A stretch of DNA of 64,000 bases, taken from NCBI GenBank assembly GCA_039111635.1, contig JBCAQO010000003.1, forward strand, positions 1,426,001 to 1,490,000, given 5' to 3'. Of the stretch, positions 47,543-58,213 are shown one piece after another. The DNA is from Heterobasidion occidentale (Eukaryota; Basidiomycota; Agaricomycetes; Russulales; Bondarzewiaceae). A model generated the notes under the pieces. It saw only the letters and a list, made by a program, of their open reading frames with translations, had not been told where the DNA came from and did not search any database. A program made the translations under genes and the position numbers. Positions within the stretch are counted from its first letter, which is position 1, and every line of letters starts with the position of its first letter.

Positions 47543-49116
47543 ATGTTCGGCAGCGCCCTCCTCGTCCTGCCCCTCCTCTCCCTCGCCTCCGCCTCCGCCG
47601 TTAACCATCGTGCACCCGAGGCCAAACAGGAGCACGATATCGGATGCTCGGACGCGTCGCGCACCCTCCCTGGCACTTGGTACCAGCCCCTCGACCATTT
47701 TGCCCATTCCCTCTTCCGGCGTCAAACGACCAACGCGACCAACTCGACCGGTCCTGCAGGTTTCCCGCCAGTCGGCTCTCCAAGTAAGCCGCCCTCTTTC
47801 CACCCTCAGCCGCCACTGTAATGCCTACTTGGTTCCTAGCATGGACAGCGGCCTATCCATCAGACACGCCCGACTCCACCAAGATGCCCCAGGCATGGAA
47901 GGATGCCCTCAACGCGGCTGTCCAGGCTGGCAAGATCCCGAACATCCCTCTCGGACATCAGACAAGCTCCGGTTCTAACCCCACCTACGGAAGCCTTGAT
48001 CCCACCGGCCCTGAGGTCTGCTCTGGGACTTACCAATGTCGTATACCCGGCCAGATTTGGGATGCCCCAGCTGGCACGCTTGGTCTGTCCTTCGATGATG
48101 GTCCTCTACCTGTCAGTTCCTTGATCCTCCTTCAAATCAAACTCCCGTTAACCGCGACCGACCTATAGCCATCGGATCGGTTGTACGCCTTCCTGAAACA
48201 GAACAACCTGCACGCAACCCATTTTTTCATCGGGGAGAACATCCTCCAGTACTGGAAGGAGTTCCTGCTCGCGTTTGAGACCAATCAGGATGACATCGCC
48301 GTGCACACGTATACCCACCCGTATATGACCACGCTTTCGAACGAGGACGTCGTTGCCCAGCTTGGCTGGACGATGCAGATCATTTACGACTCGACGGGCG
48401 GCCGCCTCGCAGGGTATTGGCGCCCCCCATATGGCGACACCGACACTCGCGTCACCGCTATTGCGAAAGAGGTGTTCGGACTTACCACCGTTGTATGGAA
48501 CCAGGAGTGAGCATTCTCCGGCCATGTGCTCCCAGTTGCGTGGTCTGATAGTGATTATAGCACCGAAGATTGGAGCATCGGCGAGGCGCACGGAACGACC
48601 CCGGCGGCAATCCAGAAAAACTTCCAGACATGGCTCAGCGGTATGGCTCAGCTTCGCACCCTGATTCTGACATCTCCGTGCTCAATAATTCCGTATCACT
48701 TTAGGTCCTAAAAGCCCCGGCCTGATCATCCTTGAGCACGAGCTCATGAACAGCACGGTGCAGGCGTTCATGGACGGCTTCCCGCTCATGACGCAAAACA
48801 ACTGGTCGATCATCTCCGTCGCGCAGCTCAATAACAGCAACGCCTACCAGAACTCGAAGAACTCGACCAGCCCCGTGCTCTCTGCGGTCCTCACCGCTGG
48901 AGGGGGCAACCGTGCTGGCCTTCCGACCGCGCCCCAACTTCCAGCGTGTCGTCCAGTACGAGCTCCGCGGCGCAGGTGTCAGCGTTGGCATCGGCGTCGA
49001 GCACGCAGAGCTTAAGTGGTGCGCAAAGGAACGCCGCGCGTGAAGTGAGGTCCCCGATGCAGGCAATGTTCGCCGTCATCGCAGGTCTTTGCGTTAGCCT
49101 CTTCGTGCGCCTGTGA
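47543..49116 (+). CDS. Chitin deacetylase 2 of the tandem pair, GPI-anchored; one frame defect near the C-terminus
   Basis: Exons 47543-47783, 47840-48111, 48169-48506, 48561-48640 and 48705-49116 match copy 1 in number, phase and nearly in length, proving tandem duplication. A signal peptide (ALLVLPLLSLASASA) precedes the NodB domain: LGLSFDDGPLP, AVHTYTHPYM, YWRPPYGDTD, TTVVWNQD and LIILEHEL. The regions MPQAWKDALNAAVQAGKIP and HATHFFIGENIL are almost identical to copy 1, while the N-terminal 80 residues and the tail have diverged. The GPI-type end (MFAVIAGLCVSLFVRL, stop 49114-49116) is reached only if one base is restored at about 48908. Otherwise the frame ends at 49015 in an Arg-rich stretch. 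Catalytic residues are intact. Confidence 0.9.
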
Positions 49117-50579
49117 TGGACGCCCATTGACACTGTGCCTTTGTTCGGTGCACGCAGACTGTCCTTATCGCTATCGATCTCCGCCCCGTTTCGTCCTCGC
49201 TCTCTTCCGTCCTTACCCTCGTCTCTCCCCCTGCTATTAACATATGCTACGACTGTGACGCTTCGTGATTTATTCGGACTTTCGTTCACTGCTTGCTCAC
49301 GAACTTACGCTACTTTTGCTTATACCTTCGGACCTTATGGCATTGCCGTCCCCGACTTCGCCAGGACCCATCGATCACCAATGTCTTCCGTTCTTTGCTT
49401 TCCCTGCTACTGTTGTTGTCGTTGTTTTGACATTGTGACGCGCCCCCCTGGACTTATCTTCTCGAAGTTGCGGGTTCCAAAATCAATCGTAATACCCCCT
49501 GGACTTTGCGGTCCACCAATACCTCACAAATGGAGCGTCTCAAACATGTGGACTCAATAGAAGAGGTTCAAAGTAGGTTTGAAGGGTGGGTAACACCCCT
49601 GCGGGGTTCCGGAGATTCAGCAGGCTCTTCTGTTCAGCGCTCACTCCGAACCACCTGTATTGAGTTGTTTTTAGAACTCTTGTCAGCTCTCGTTAGAGGC
49701 GGCGGCAAGAAGGTCCTTCTTGTAGCAACTTCTACACATATAGCCTTGTATAGCAGTGTAATAGCCCGGCATGCCCACCAATAGCGACTGACGTCACGAT
49801 GGCACCGGTTTCACTGGAGCCGTCGAAGCCTCTAGATGGCAGTCGAAGCCTCTCAAGCAAAGTTCATGCCTGATGGCGCGCATCACGTAGGTATTGCCGG
49901 CATTCAAACCTTCCTCGAGGGGCCTTCTCTCCCATCCGCAATCAGAGAACACCACGTACTGCAATTGTTCGCTGTAGGGCGTCATGTAAGTGAGCATTTA
50001 TGTCGCGTAAAAACACAGCGCGGTCGCGCGCGCGTACCCGCGGTGCGGTGAGCCATCGTGAAGTAGAAGTAAGAGATCGTGAGAGCGTAAGGACCACATA
50101 CACCAGCAAGAGGAACAAAGGAAAAACAAGTGCAACGACGAACGTTCGAATATAAGTCAAAGAGGCAGGTGCGAGGAGGTCAGGACTGATGAAGTGCGAA
50201 CGGATATACGGGGATGAATGGAAGGGAGCAGGGTGGAGGCGGGCGTAGAGGGAGGAGGATATTAGATGGATGGAAGGGATAGCATCAATCACAGTTCAAG
50301 AATGAACGTCGAGCCAGTGGGGCCAACGAGGGAGTGGGTCAGATGATGAGGGAGGTGAGGCATCCTATCTGGGTATGCTCAGAGAGTGTGTATAGGGAAG
50401 GGGAGTAAAAGTCAGGGCCAAGGGGAGCTCCAGCATGAGCTCTACTGTTACAGATCGGCAACAAGTATTTCTAACATAGATCGCGTCCGTACATGGCCGA
50501 AGCCGTTGGAGGACTCATCACCTCCATATTGCAAGGCGCTCCAAGACCGAATATTACGGGGACGCGCAGATGCGTGAGA
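49117..50579. other. Intergenic, about 1.46 kb
   Basis: The stretch lies between the convergent ends of chitin deacetylase 2 and the GCK-type kinase, so it needs no promoter for either. It is therefore unusually long for a 3'-3' spacer. I see short open frames only, none with family character, and no tRNA or repeat that I can support. Confidence 0.4.
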
Positions 50580-52901
50580 TCACAGTAGACTGGGCCACTT
50601 GATCTTCAGGCCCTCAAGCCAGCGCATGTAGAGCAGCTCGGCGATGGGTGACCGTTTTGTCGGCGAGCTAGGCTCCGCCTTGTCTGCGGCGTCCGCTTCC
50701 GACGGCCCGGCCACCTCCTCGAGCGTCTCGGTAACGATGAGGCCCTTGCTCGTCATCTCGCTCTTGCGTGTGACACGCTTGTGCGGGAAGAGCCCGCGCG
50801 AGGTCTGTATATGCTGGCGCACGCCTTGATTTCTGCTTGGGCTTGTGAGCAAGCGGTGAAGCGCGATGGGTGAATGACGTACTCGTTGAGACCCGCAAGG
50901 ATGTCGAGGATAACGCTGTATGCCAGCTCTGGGTTGACCTCTCTCAGCTCCTCGAACCCACGCGAAAGCATGCTCAGAGATTCGATCTCCCGTGCATCCA
51001 TGTCATCAGTGATAGCCTTTGATATCAAAGGTCAGCAAACGATGCCACCAACAGATCGGGAACACAACATACCTTCTGCAGTGTGGGCAGCACGACGTCA
51101 TCCACAATTGACCTGCCTGCCTTGGCTGCCTCGCTCGCAGCGCGCTTGTGTAGCGACTTGTCCTTCACCGGCGAGTTCGGCGCCGATCCACCGACGCTCC
51201 CCTCCTTTCGAATGCTCCCCACATAGTCCGCTGATAGCCGGAGCGACCCCGCCGTGTCTACTTTCTTCACCGGCCGAATCGTGTCCACGCCTGTTCCAAT
51301 GTCCGCTTCCCGTACCACTGTCCCACCCACCGCGTTCCGCGCTGCATACGATGCGCGCCGGGGCGTCCGGACATAGGCCGGCGGTGCGCCGAGCGGGTCG
51401 GATTGAGGAGGAGTCGCCGGGGTCGCGGCCACCGCCTCCTCTGACGAGGTGTCGGCCTCGAGCGCGGGCATGTCGAGCGCGGGGGCCGCTGACGCTGTCC
51501 GTATTGCGATCGTCGAGTGCGCAGCGCCCGCATTCATCCCGATCCCAACTCCATTCGTCATGTCGCTGCCCTTCGCCGCAGCGCTGGTGTCGAGTGAATC
51601 TCTGTCCTCCATTCCATCGTATGCGGATCCCTCGTCGGCATCCTCCTCCGGGACCATTCCTGGCGGCATGAGGTCCTTTGCCATCCCTCGAATCGTACCC
51701 ATCGCCGCGGTCGACCGGATCGTCTCGAAATTCCAATCGCTCCGCAGTGTGCCGTCCCAAGAGGCTACACTGTTTCGCATTGACTGTTGGTACATCTGAG
51801 GCGCGCGGTGCGGCGACTGCGTGCGGTAATCTTGGTACCGCTCGGTCAACTCGGTGAGGTAGGACGTCTTGCGCGCACTTCGGATGAACCGATGCTGGAG
51901 AAGCTCCTTCGCCGTGGGCCGCTGTGCGCGTCCCACGACTCAATAACAGACGAAAGCACGGTTGGAAGAGCTACTCACGCTATTTGGGTCCTTCGTGAGG
52001 CATTGCGCGACAAAATCTTTGAAGGCGAGTGAGAATGGGCCTTCTAACACCGGAGGCTTTGCTTTCGGGATCAGGAACAGCACCCGCATAGGATGGTATT
52101 CCGCCAATGGAGGCTCGCCCTTCGCCATCTCGATTGCCGTAATGCCCAGACTCCACATATCCGCCTTTGCATCGTACCCCGCTTGCCGGATGACCTCCGG
52201 AGCCATCCAGAAGGGTGTCCCGACAAACGTATGTCTCAGTGTGCTCGTCAGCTGCGCGGCCACACCGAAGTCGGCGAGCTTCACTTTGCCCGAGGCAGAG
52301 AGGAGAACGTTCGCAGCTTTGATGTCGCGATGAATTGTGCCTTCGCCGTGAAGGTAATCGAGACCTAGGAGCAGTTCACGGCAGATGACAGCAATATGTG
52401 CCTCGGAAAATACGCCGGGTTTGAGAAGATCGAGACACGAGCCACCTGCAAGATACTCCATGACGATCCAGAGCTTGTAGGCGACGACGAACGAGCCATA
52501 GTACCGTGTCACGAATTCCGACTCATGCTGCGCAAGGTTGGCAATCTCCTGCTGGATCTCGATAATATCGTCGTCCGAATCTTCCAGATCTGCAGACGAA
52601 AACGACGCAAGATGTCCAGAAAAAATGGAGAAGAACAGGCGAGTTGGGGCGTACCGATCTGCTTTATGGCGACAATCTGCTTGGTATCGTTGTGCATGGC
52701 CTTGTAGACCGTGCCAAAGCTCCCGGTGCCAAGCTTTTCTAGCAGTGTATACTGGCTGGCCGGGTTGCTGCTGGGTATCGGATATGGCTCCCTTGGTCGC
52801 GACTTGACATCGGGAGAAGGGGGCGTCGAGCTTGATGATTTGGGCTGTGAGGACAATGATGAGCCGATGAGACTGGGTTTTCTGAGACGCGAGCTGGGCA
52901 T
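50580..52901 (-). CDS. Ste20-family protein kinase, germinal-centre-kinase III type
   Basis: Exons 52655-52901, 51979-52589, 51073-51921, 50879-51016 and 50580-50804 give 689 residues, all in phase. The kinase domain starts at about residue 50: [24 protein letters not shown] with the ATP lysine, [30 protein letters not shown] with the catalytic loop, [11 protein letters not shown], and the GCK signature [12 protein letters not shown]. It ends with [12 protein letters not shown] and TSYLTEL, like MST3/4, Sps1, Kic1 and Nak1. These kinases act in polarity and septation (MOR/RAM pathway) upstream of NDR kinases. A long Ser/Ala-rich linker leads to a conserved helical C-terminus ([24 protein letters not shown], then [16 protein letters not shown]) that binds partners. 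The last intron uses donor GTCATT. Confidence 0.93.
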
Positions 52902-54711
52902 GGTGGTGAAGGGAGGATATGTGGGAGCAACGGGTGGGAACGGGGAGGGGTATCGTGAGAGGCCAGAGCAGGCGTTTGCAGCGTGCGCTGCAGTCTCGAG
53001 AAGAAGAACGGGCTTGGTGATAGCGTGCGCACGTGGAGGTCCATGCGTCATCCATGATTTGGTGCACAACTCGAGGCATCAAGGAAATACGATTGCCAGA
53101 GTCGTGCTCCGCGGGACCAGGACAGGAAATAGGGGTCATGAGCAAATACACTCACCATAACTGGTCGTCAATAGAAAGCGTAAGGTCGTAAAGTGACTAA
53201 GTCCGCAGAAGTTCAAGGCCTATTTGGCCTGAAGAGGGCCGTCGAATGACGCGCTGACGCCGTGCAGGGATGACGGAGCGCTCTGAGAGAGACGACGCGG
53301 ACGGCTTATATGGTCCCGAAATGGCAACGACCCGGAAGAAGCGCTGGGTGGGAACGGCGGAGGCAAAAGGCACGAAGGGCAGAACGAGTCGGTCAACGCA
53401 GAATTCAGGTCTGGGTCAGTGAGACTATGAAGAAAAAAAGCAGGGCGGCCGATTGTCGAGTCGGGGCGATGCCTGGCGATCTCTGTCGGTGCGCTAACGT
53501 CGGTCGGCATGTTTTGCGCTAGTGGCTTGACGACAAGGGCGCAACTCCGGTCCTAACAGCGTGCCATTCGGCCCACTCCGGTTCCCGACCGGACGCGACT
53601 CCACCTCTTCAGCTCTGTCTGACTTTTCGACTGCTTTCGATGGACTTGCCACTTAATAAGTACATGGAGGATCCATTGCGTAACAAAATTAGCATATCCT
53701 CAGTATATCGGTAGGTCAAGACGAAAAAGGTAACTTTCTAGGCAGTTTCAAAGAACGGAAACGGCGGTGAGCCTTCACCAGTCCTTCACCTCCCAAAGAG
53801 GAGATCCATGTCCTCTTCGGCGGGTGGACAAATGAGCACGCAGACATACTAAACAGGAAGTCTGATCTCGGCGTTTGAGTTGATCCCGGTGGGAGTGTTT
53901 TGTTCGTGCAGCATTGGGCTTCGACCTTGAATGATGACCGACCCACTGCGATCTTCAGCGCGAACGAAAATACGTCTCGCATCAACACGCCTGGGAGAAG
54001 CATCCAGCTATTTGGTCAGCCCAAGGAATGATTGATTGATAGTAATATCATTGTTTGGATATGATGGCTGCGGAGGAGTACTTGACGCAGTGGGCTACTT
54101 TTTCGACGTACCATTAACGAGTTTAATTTTAGAAGCGAGAATGAGGGAATGCACAACTGCCCCAAGGCTGAGGAGCTGTCCATTCTATACACACCAGTGG
54201 CTCCCGTCTCGTGCGCCCAACTCTTTGAAAGTGTACGGTGTTCGCGACGGATGTAGTCAAGCGCCGGAGAGGTCAATAAATTCTTGACTGGGATGAATCA
54301 AAGGCTACGTGATTTATGACACCTTAGGCCAGGAGGCCCTGTCCTATCTCAAAGTTAGCAGGATAGCCCTAGATTAAACGTCCTGGGGAAAGCATTGAGT
54401 CAAGGCAGTATCTGTAAGATCTTTACCTCATTTCAGCCAGCTTCAATGTAGACCATGGACATAGGTCAATGTCAAAGATAATACATAGATCTATGCCAAG
54501 ATGTCGAATGTCTGCTCGGGTGAGTGGTATGTGTACAAATGCGATGAGTAATTGGCGGAGGAGCTAGTCAACGGGGGAGACCGGATATGCGTGGGCCAAA
54601 CGAGGATAAGTAAGTGGTCAGGAAAGGGGTACGTCGTCGCGATGTCCGTTCCCAAGCGAATATCGATCTGAATCCTAACAGAGAACCTAAGTGGGACGCA
54701 GAAAGCGCGGT
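52902..54711. other. Intergenic, about 1.8 kb, kinase promoter side
   Basis: The kinase promoter lies at the left end; the right end faces the 3' end of the REEP-like gene. A purine-rich stretch on the + strand at about 53420-53440 corresponds to pyrimidines upstream of the kinase. The frame at 53716-54003 (minus, 95 codons) has no partner exons or family match. No repeats or RNA genes can be supported. Confidence 0.4.
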
Positions 54712-56850
54712 TCAACGACTGGCCGTGACCAATTTTGCGCGAATAGGGCGTGGGTCAGATCGTGTGCCCAACGAGCCAGTGCTAGCACCGGAATGGGGTG
54801 CTGGCAAGTGAACCGAACGCGTGTGAGCGGCCCGCAAAGTAGTTCGAGTGGCGACGAGACGAGCAGGCAGAGTTGCACTAGGCGGCTTGAGTTTCGCTGC
54901 AGCACTTCCTACAGCGCCTCTTTTCGTGTCTCCTCCGATAGGTCTTGAACTTGATCGTGTAGCCCCGTTCGAGGCCATCTTTCCATTGGTACGACTGGTT
55001 GCGTGGCCCGGAGCACGAACGGCACCGACGGCCTTGTCACGAGGCGCAGCATCCAGAACTTTTCGCCTTTTGGATGCCGAGGCGGACATTTGGCTCTCGA
55101 CCTCTTCGTCCGTTCCTTCCTCTCCCTCCGCACCGCTCGCCTCTACTGAGGTCGGTCCCTCCCAGTTCGCCCGTAAGGAAGAGGATTTCGATTCCACCGG
55201 CCGGAGCCGTGTCACCGTCGACGACCGCCTCCTTCCGACCTTGTTGGGTGAGAGCTGGCTCATGGCACGGATCCGGCTCCTTGCAGCCACCGTTGAGTGC
55301 GGCCATGGCCTCTTTTTCCCTATTGCGCTCGAAGAATCCGTAGTGTCCGAAGTCGACGTCGCGCTTGATCCTGATTCAGTACGCAATGTCGATGCATGCC
55401 CGACAGTAGTCAATGCCACCGTCGATTCTTCGCTCGTCGTGCTCGTCGTGGTGCTGCTTGCGACAGTAGCCACCGTCGCAATTGACATGTTCGACGGGGC
55501 TCGCAACATCGGATACGTGTAAGTCGTCTGACGAGGTGGTGGCGTCCGCAAGGTTACGTCGAAATCGTCCTCCTCGTCGATGTACTCGTCGTCGTCATCA
55601 TCTTCCTCTTCTGATGCAGCATATTCGACCTGGTTGCCTTCCTCTTGAACCCCTGACATAACGATGTCGTCGCTCAAGCCACCGTCGGAGCTGGGGTTCA
55701 TTGGCTCACGAGGCTGCAAGAGCGACCTAGAAAAATGCGGCTCGACACCGTTCTCCGAGGCGGCTGAGTCTGCACGCCCTGGATAGTCGTCGTGCGTGTT
55801 CATGTCGTGTTCGGGGATGGGTGCGAAGTTGCTCGACGCGTGTCGGGGTTCTGGCATTGCCAGTCTTGAGCTCGTGGGGAGGGGCGTGGGTGGATACGCG
55901 GATGGGAATGCAGGGTAGGCGCGCCAGTCGTCTGCCGCAGTATCCTCGCCAGATGAAGTCGGAACGTGTGCCACAGGCAGAGGGTCGCCAGGTGCGCTCG
56001 CCTCGTCATCATCGTGTGCAGAACTCGAGGGGTACCAGATCTGGTGTTCGGAGGCCACTTGTCGTGGTGCATAGAATTTGGAACCTTGGTCTGATGGCCT
56101 CCTCATTGCGGTAGGTGCCCGACCGTTGGAAGGATATCCTTCAGAGGCAGATCGACGAAACTCCGACTGAGGTGCGCGCCGCGCATGAGACGACTCCTTA
56201 CCATTCACATATATAGAGCTGCCCACGACCGAACGAGAGTCAGCATCAGAGTCGATCTCCGTGTATGTCGTCTCTGGGCTGTCAGAGGTCGGGCCACGAT
56301 ACCATGAGATGATAGGATAGAAGGGGATGGAAACGACCAGCAGCACGAAGTCTCCGATGTTGTGGATGAGATCCAAGATAGAATCCAGAGTAGCGACATA
56401 TGGCTTGACCAGAGGACGGATGACGTGTAGATAAATAGGCTCGGCACCCTACGGAGGATCAGTGACTGCGAACATTGTAGGATCAAGAAGAGTTCAACGC
56501 ACTCGAGCGCGAGACAATATGAGAAATATCAAAATAACAGACTTAATCTCGTCGTAGAAAGGAATGAATATGCTGATGATGCCTTCTATTACGGCTTCGT
56601 ACGCTGCCAGACAGCACTACAGAACAAACGTCCAGGCGTTCATGAGCCGAACAAGCGAGACATGCTGCCAACTTACCCAAACGATCCAAACTGCCATGCA
56701 ACCTTTCATGTCGCGCTTCCTCTGTGTCAAGGCGCGGACGCTCGGGCGCCCTGTCCGAGAAGACGGTGTAGGTAATTTGAGCGTCTTATATGTTTGGTAA
56801 AGGTTCTGAAAGACGAGGTAGGATCGCAGAGCGAGGGTAATTAGACCCAT
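54712..56850 (-). CDS. REEP/DP1/Yop1 (TB2/HVA22) membrane-shaping protein with a long disordered tail
   Basis: Exons 56677-56850, 56503-56616 and 54712-56448 give 674 residues. The first 130 contain the TB2/DP1/HVA22 domain: short hydrophobic hairpins and the core ending LTQRKRDMKGCMAVWIVWCCL, then EAVIEGIISIFIPFYDEIKSVILIFLIL, then GAEPIYLHVIRPLVKPYV with the LHxxIRPxL-like motif. Another hydrophobic segment (GDFVLLVVSIPFYPIISWY) follows. The family inserts wedge-like hairpins that bend ER membrane into tubules. The remaining 500 residues are Ser/Thr/Ala-rich, with an acidic run (SEEEDDDDDEYIDEEDD) and basic patches. Yop1 itself has about 180 residues, so this is a fungal REEP with a large tail of unknown role. 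Divergent from Bud31. Confidence 0.9.
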
Positions 56851-57049
56851 GACGGGGCTGAGAGGAGTGGTGTGGCCGTGTGTTCAAAGTAAGTCGTATA
56901 TGAAAGGCAACAGACCGAAATACAACAGAAGGCACGCCTCGTGGAAACGCGTCTGCGAAACTTCGCGTTCGGTGGACCCCTCACGTGTTCAATTAGGTAA
57001 CGCGCGCTTCCTGTCTCTTGTTCTCAACGTCCATCTCCTCGTCTCCCAG
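56851..57049. promoter_or_regulatory. Bidirectional promoter, REEP-like gene / BUD31
   Basis: Only 199 bases separate the two start codons. Both genes must share control sequence here or have overlapping leaders. No TATA box is evident; a CT-rich patch precedes the BUD31 start. Confidence 0.5.
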
Positions 57050-57704
57050 ATGCCCAAGATTCGGACAACAAGAACGAAGAAGCCGCCAGAAGGCTTCGAG
57101 GATATCGAGGGGGTGAGCACTCTCGTGTATATTGCGACTGACCAGCGCTGAGGGCCCTCTCCAGGTCCTCGATGACTACGCAAAGAAGATGCGTGATGCC
57201 GAGAACGAGTCGCATGAAGGCAAGCGCAAGACTGAATCTCTCTGGCCCATAATGCGCATATCGCATACCCGCTCACGGTACATATACGAGCTGTATTACA
57301 AGCGTGAGGCCGTCAGCAAGGAGCTATATGATTGGTTGCTGAAGGAAGGGTATGCTGACGCCAAGTGAATACTACATTCCTGACCAACGCGCTCTCGTTC
57401 AGTTTCTCACTTTTGTCCTTAGCCTGATTGCCAAGTGGAAGAAAACCGGCTACGAGAAATTGTGCTGTTTGCGTTGCATTCAAACCCGAGTGCGTTTGCT
57501 ACCTTCTTGGTCGGGCGTCCACTGACAGTCAAAACTAGGACATGAATTACCAGGGCTCTACTTGCGTCTGCCGCGTGCCTAAGGCCCAAGTTCGGGCGGG
57601 TACTGTTGTTGAATGCGTGCATTGCGGTGCGTCCGTATGTTCTCCACTTTCTTTTGGGAACTTACCCCCTTCCAGGCTGCCGCGGCTGCAGCTCTGACTC
57701 GTGA
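57050..57704 (+). CDS. BUD31: G10/Bud31 spliceosome-associated protein
   Basis: Exons 57050-57112, 57165-57364, 57423-57489, 57539-57626 and 57676-57704 give 148 residues, the normal family length. The sequence begins [19 protein letters not shown] and has the conserved [41 protein letters not shown] split across introns. It ends with the zinc-binding cluster: [34 protein letters not shown]. Bud31 is a subunit of the NTC-related part of the spliceosome, needed for activation of splicing. Every junction is canonical and in phase. Despite five exons it is compact, with introns of 49-58 bases. Confidence 0.95.
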
Positions 57705-58213
57705 GTGGTGACGAAGGCTCAGGCGGCCGCGAGGCTGGGTAAGCGAGGTGTGTTCAACGCCGTCAACCGAAGACTGAGATTGTCTAGCCACTTTGAACGA
57801 TGCTGTCATGGTTCCTTGCAGGGTATTCCCGAAGCTGTCACGGATGTACTCTAGTGTAGACTGCCATAAATGGATCCGATGCTTCTCTGTCCTCCCGCTC
57901 CTTCAGTCATCCATGCTCGTACTCGCCTATCTTTACGCGGGTTCGTTGACGTTCGTGTCTGCGATAAAATGGGCTATGGGTCTGTATAAGAATTAGTATA
58001 ACTGGCAGTTTGAACTAAGAGCCCCTTGGCCCGATCCCGGGCCAGGCACAGGCTATGCGCCACTAAGTGATACCCTGAGTCTCTATCAGCCTCCTGTCTT
58101 GCTCCCAGCCGACCCCACTCCCGCGTGCGGCGTTCAGGGCTGTCATCACCTTCCCCGACCCTTGGCCCCGTCGTCCTCTAACTTGAACAAACATTCGATA
58201 CCCTCGCGTTATC
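57705..58213. other. Intergenic, about 0.5 kb
   Basis: Two genes on the same strand flank this stretch. It should contain the BUD31 3' end and the antiporter promoter. I see no TATA box, repeat or RNA gene; the frame at 57793-57996 has no family character. Confidence 0.35.

Noticed and set aside
53716..54003. 95-codon frame on the minus strand
   Set aside because: Isolated, without recognisable motif or neighbouring exons.
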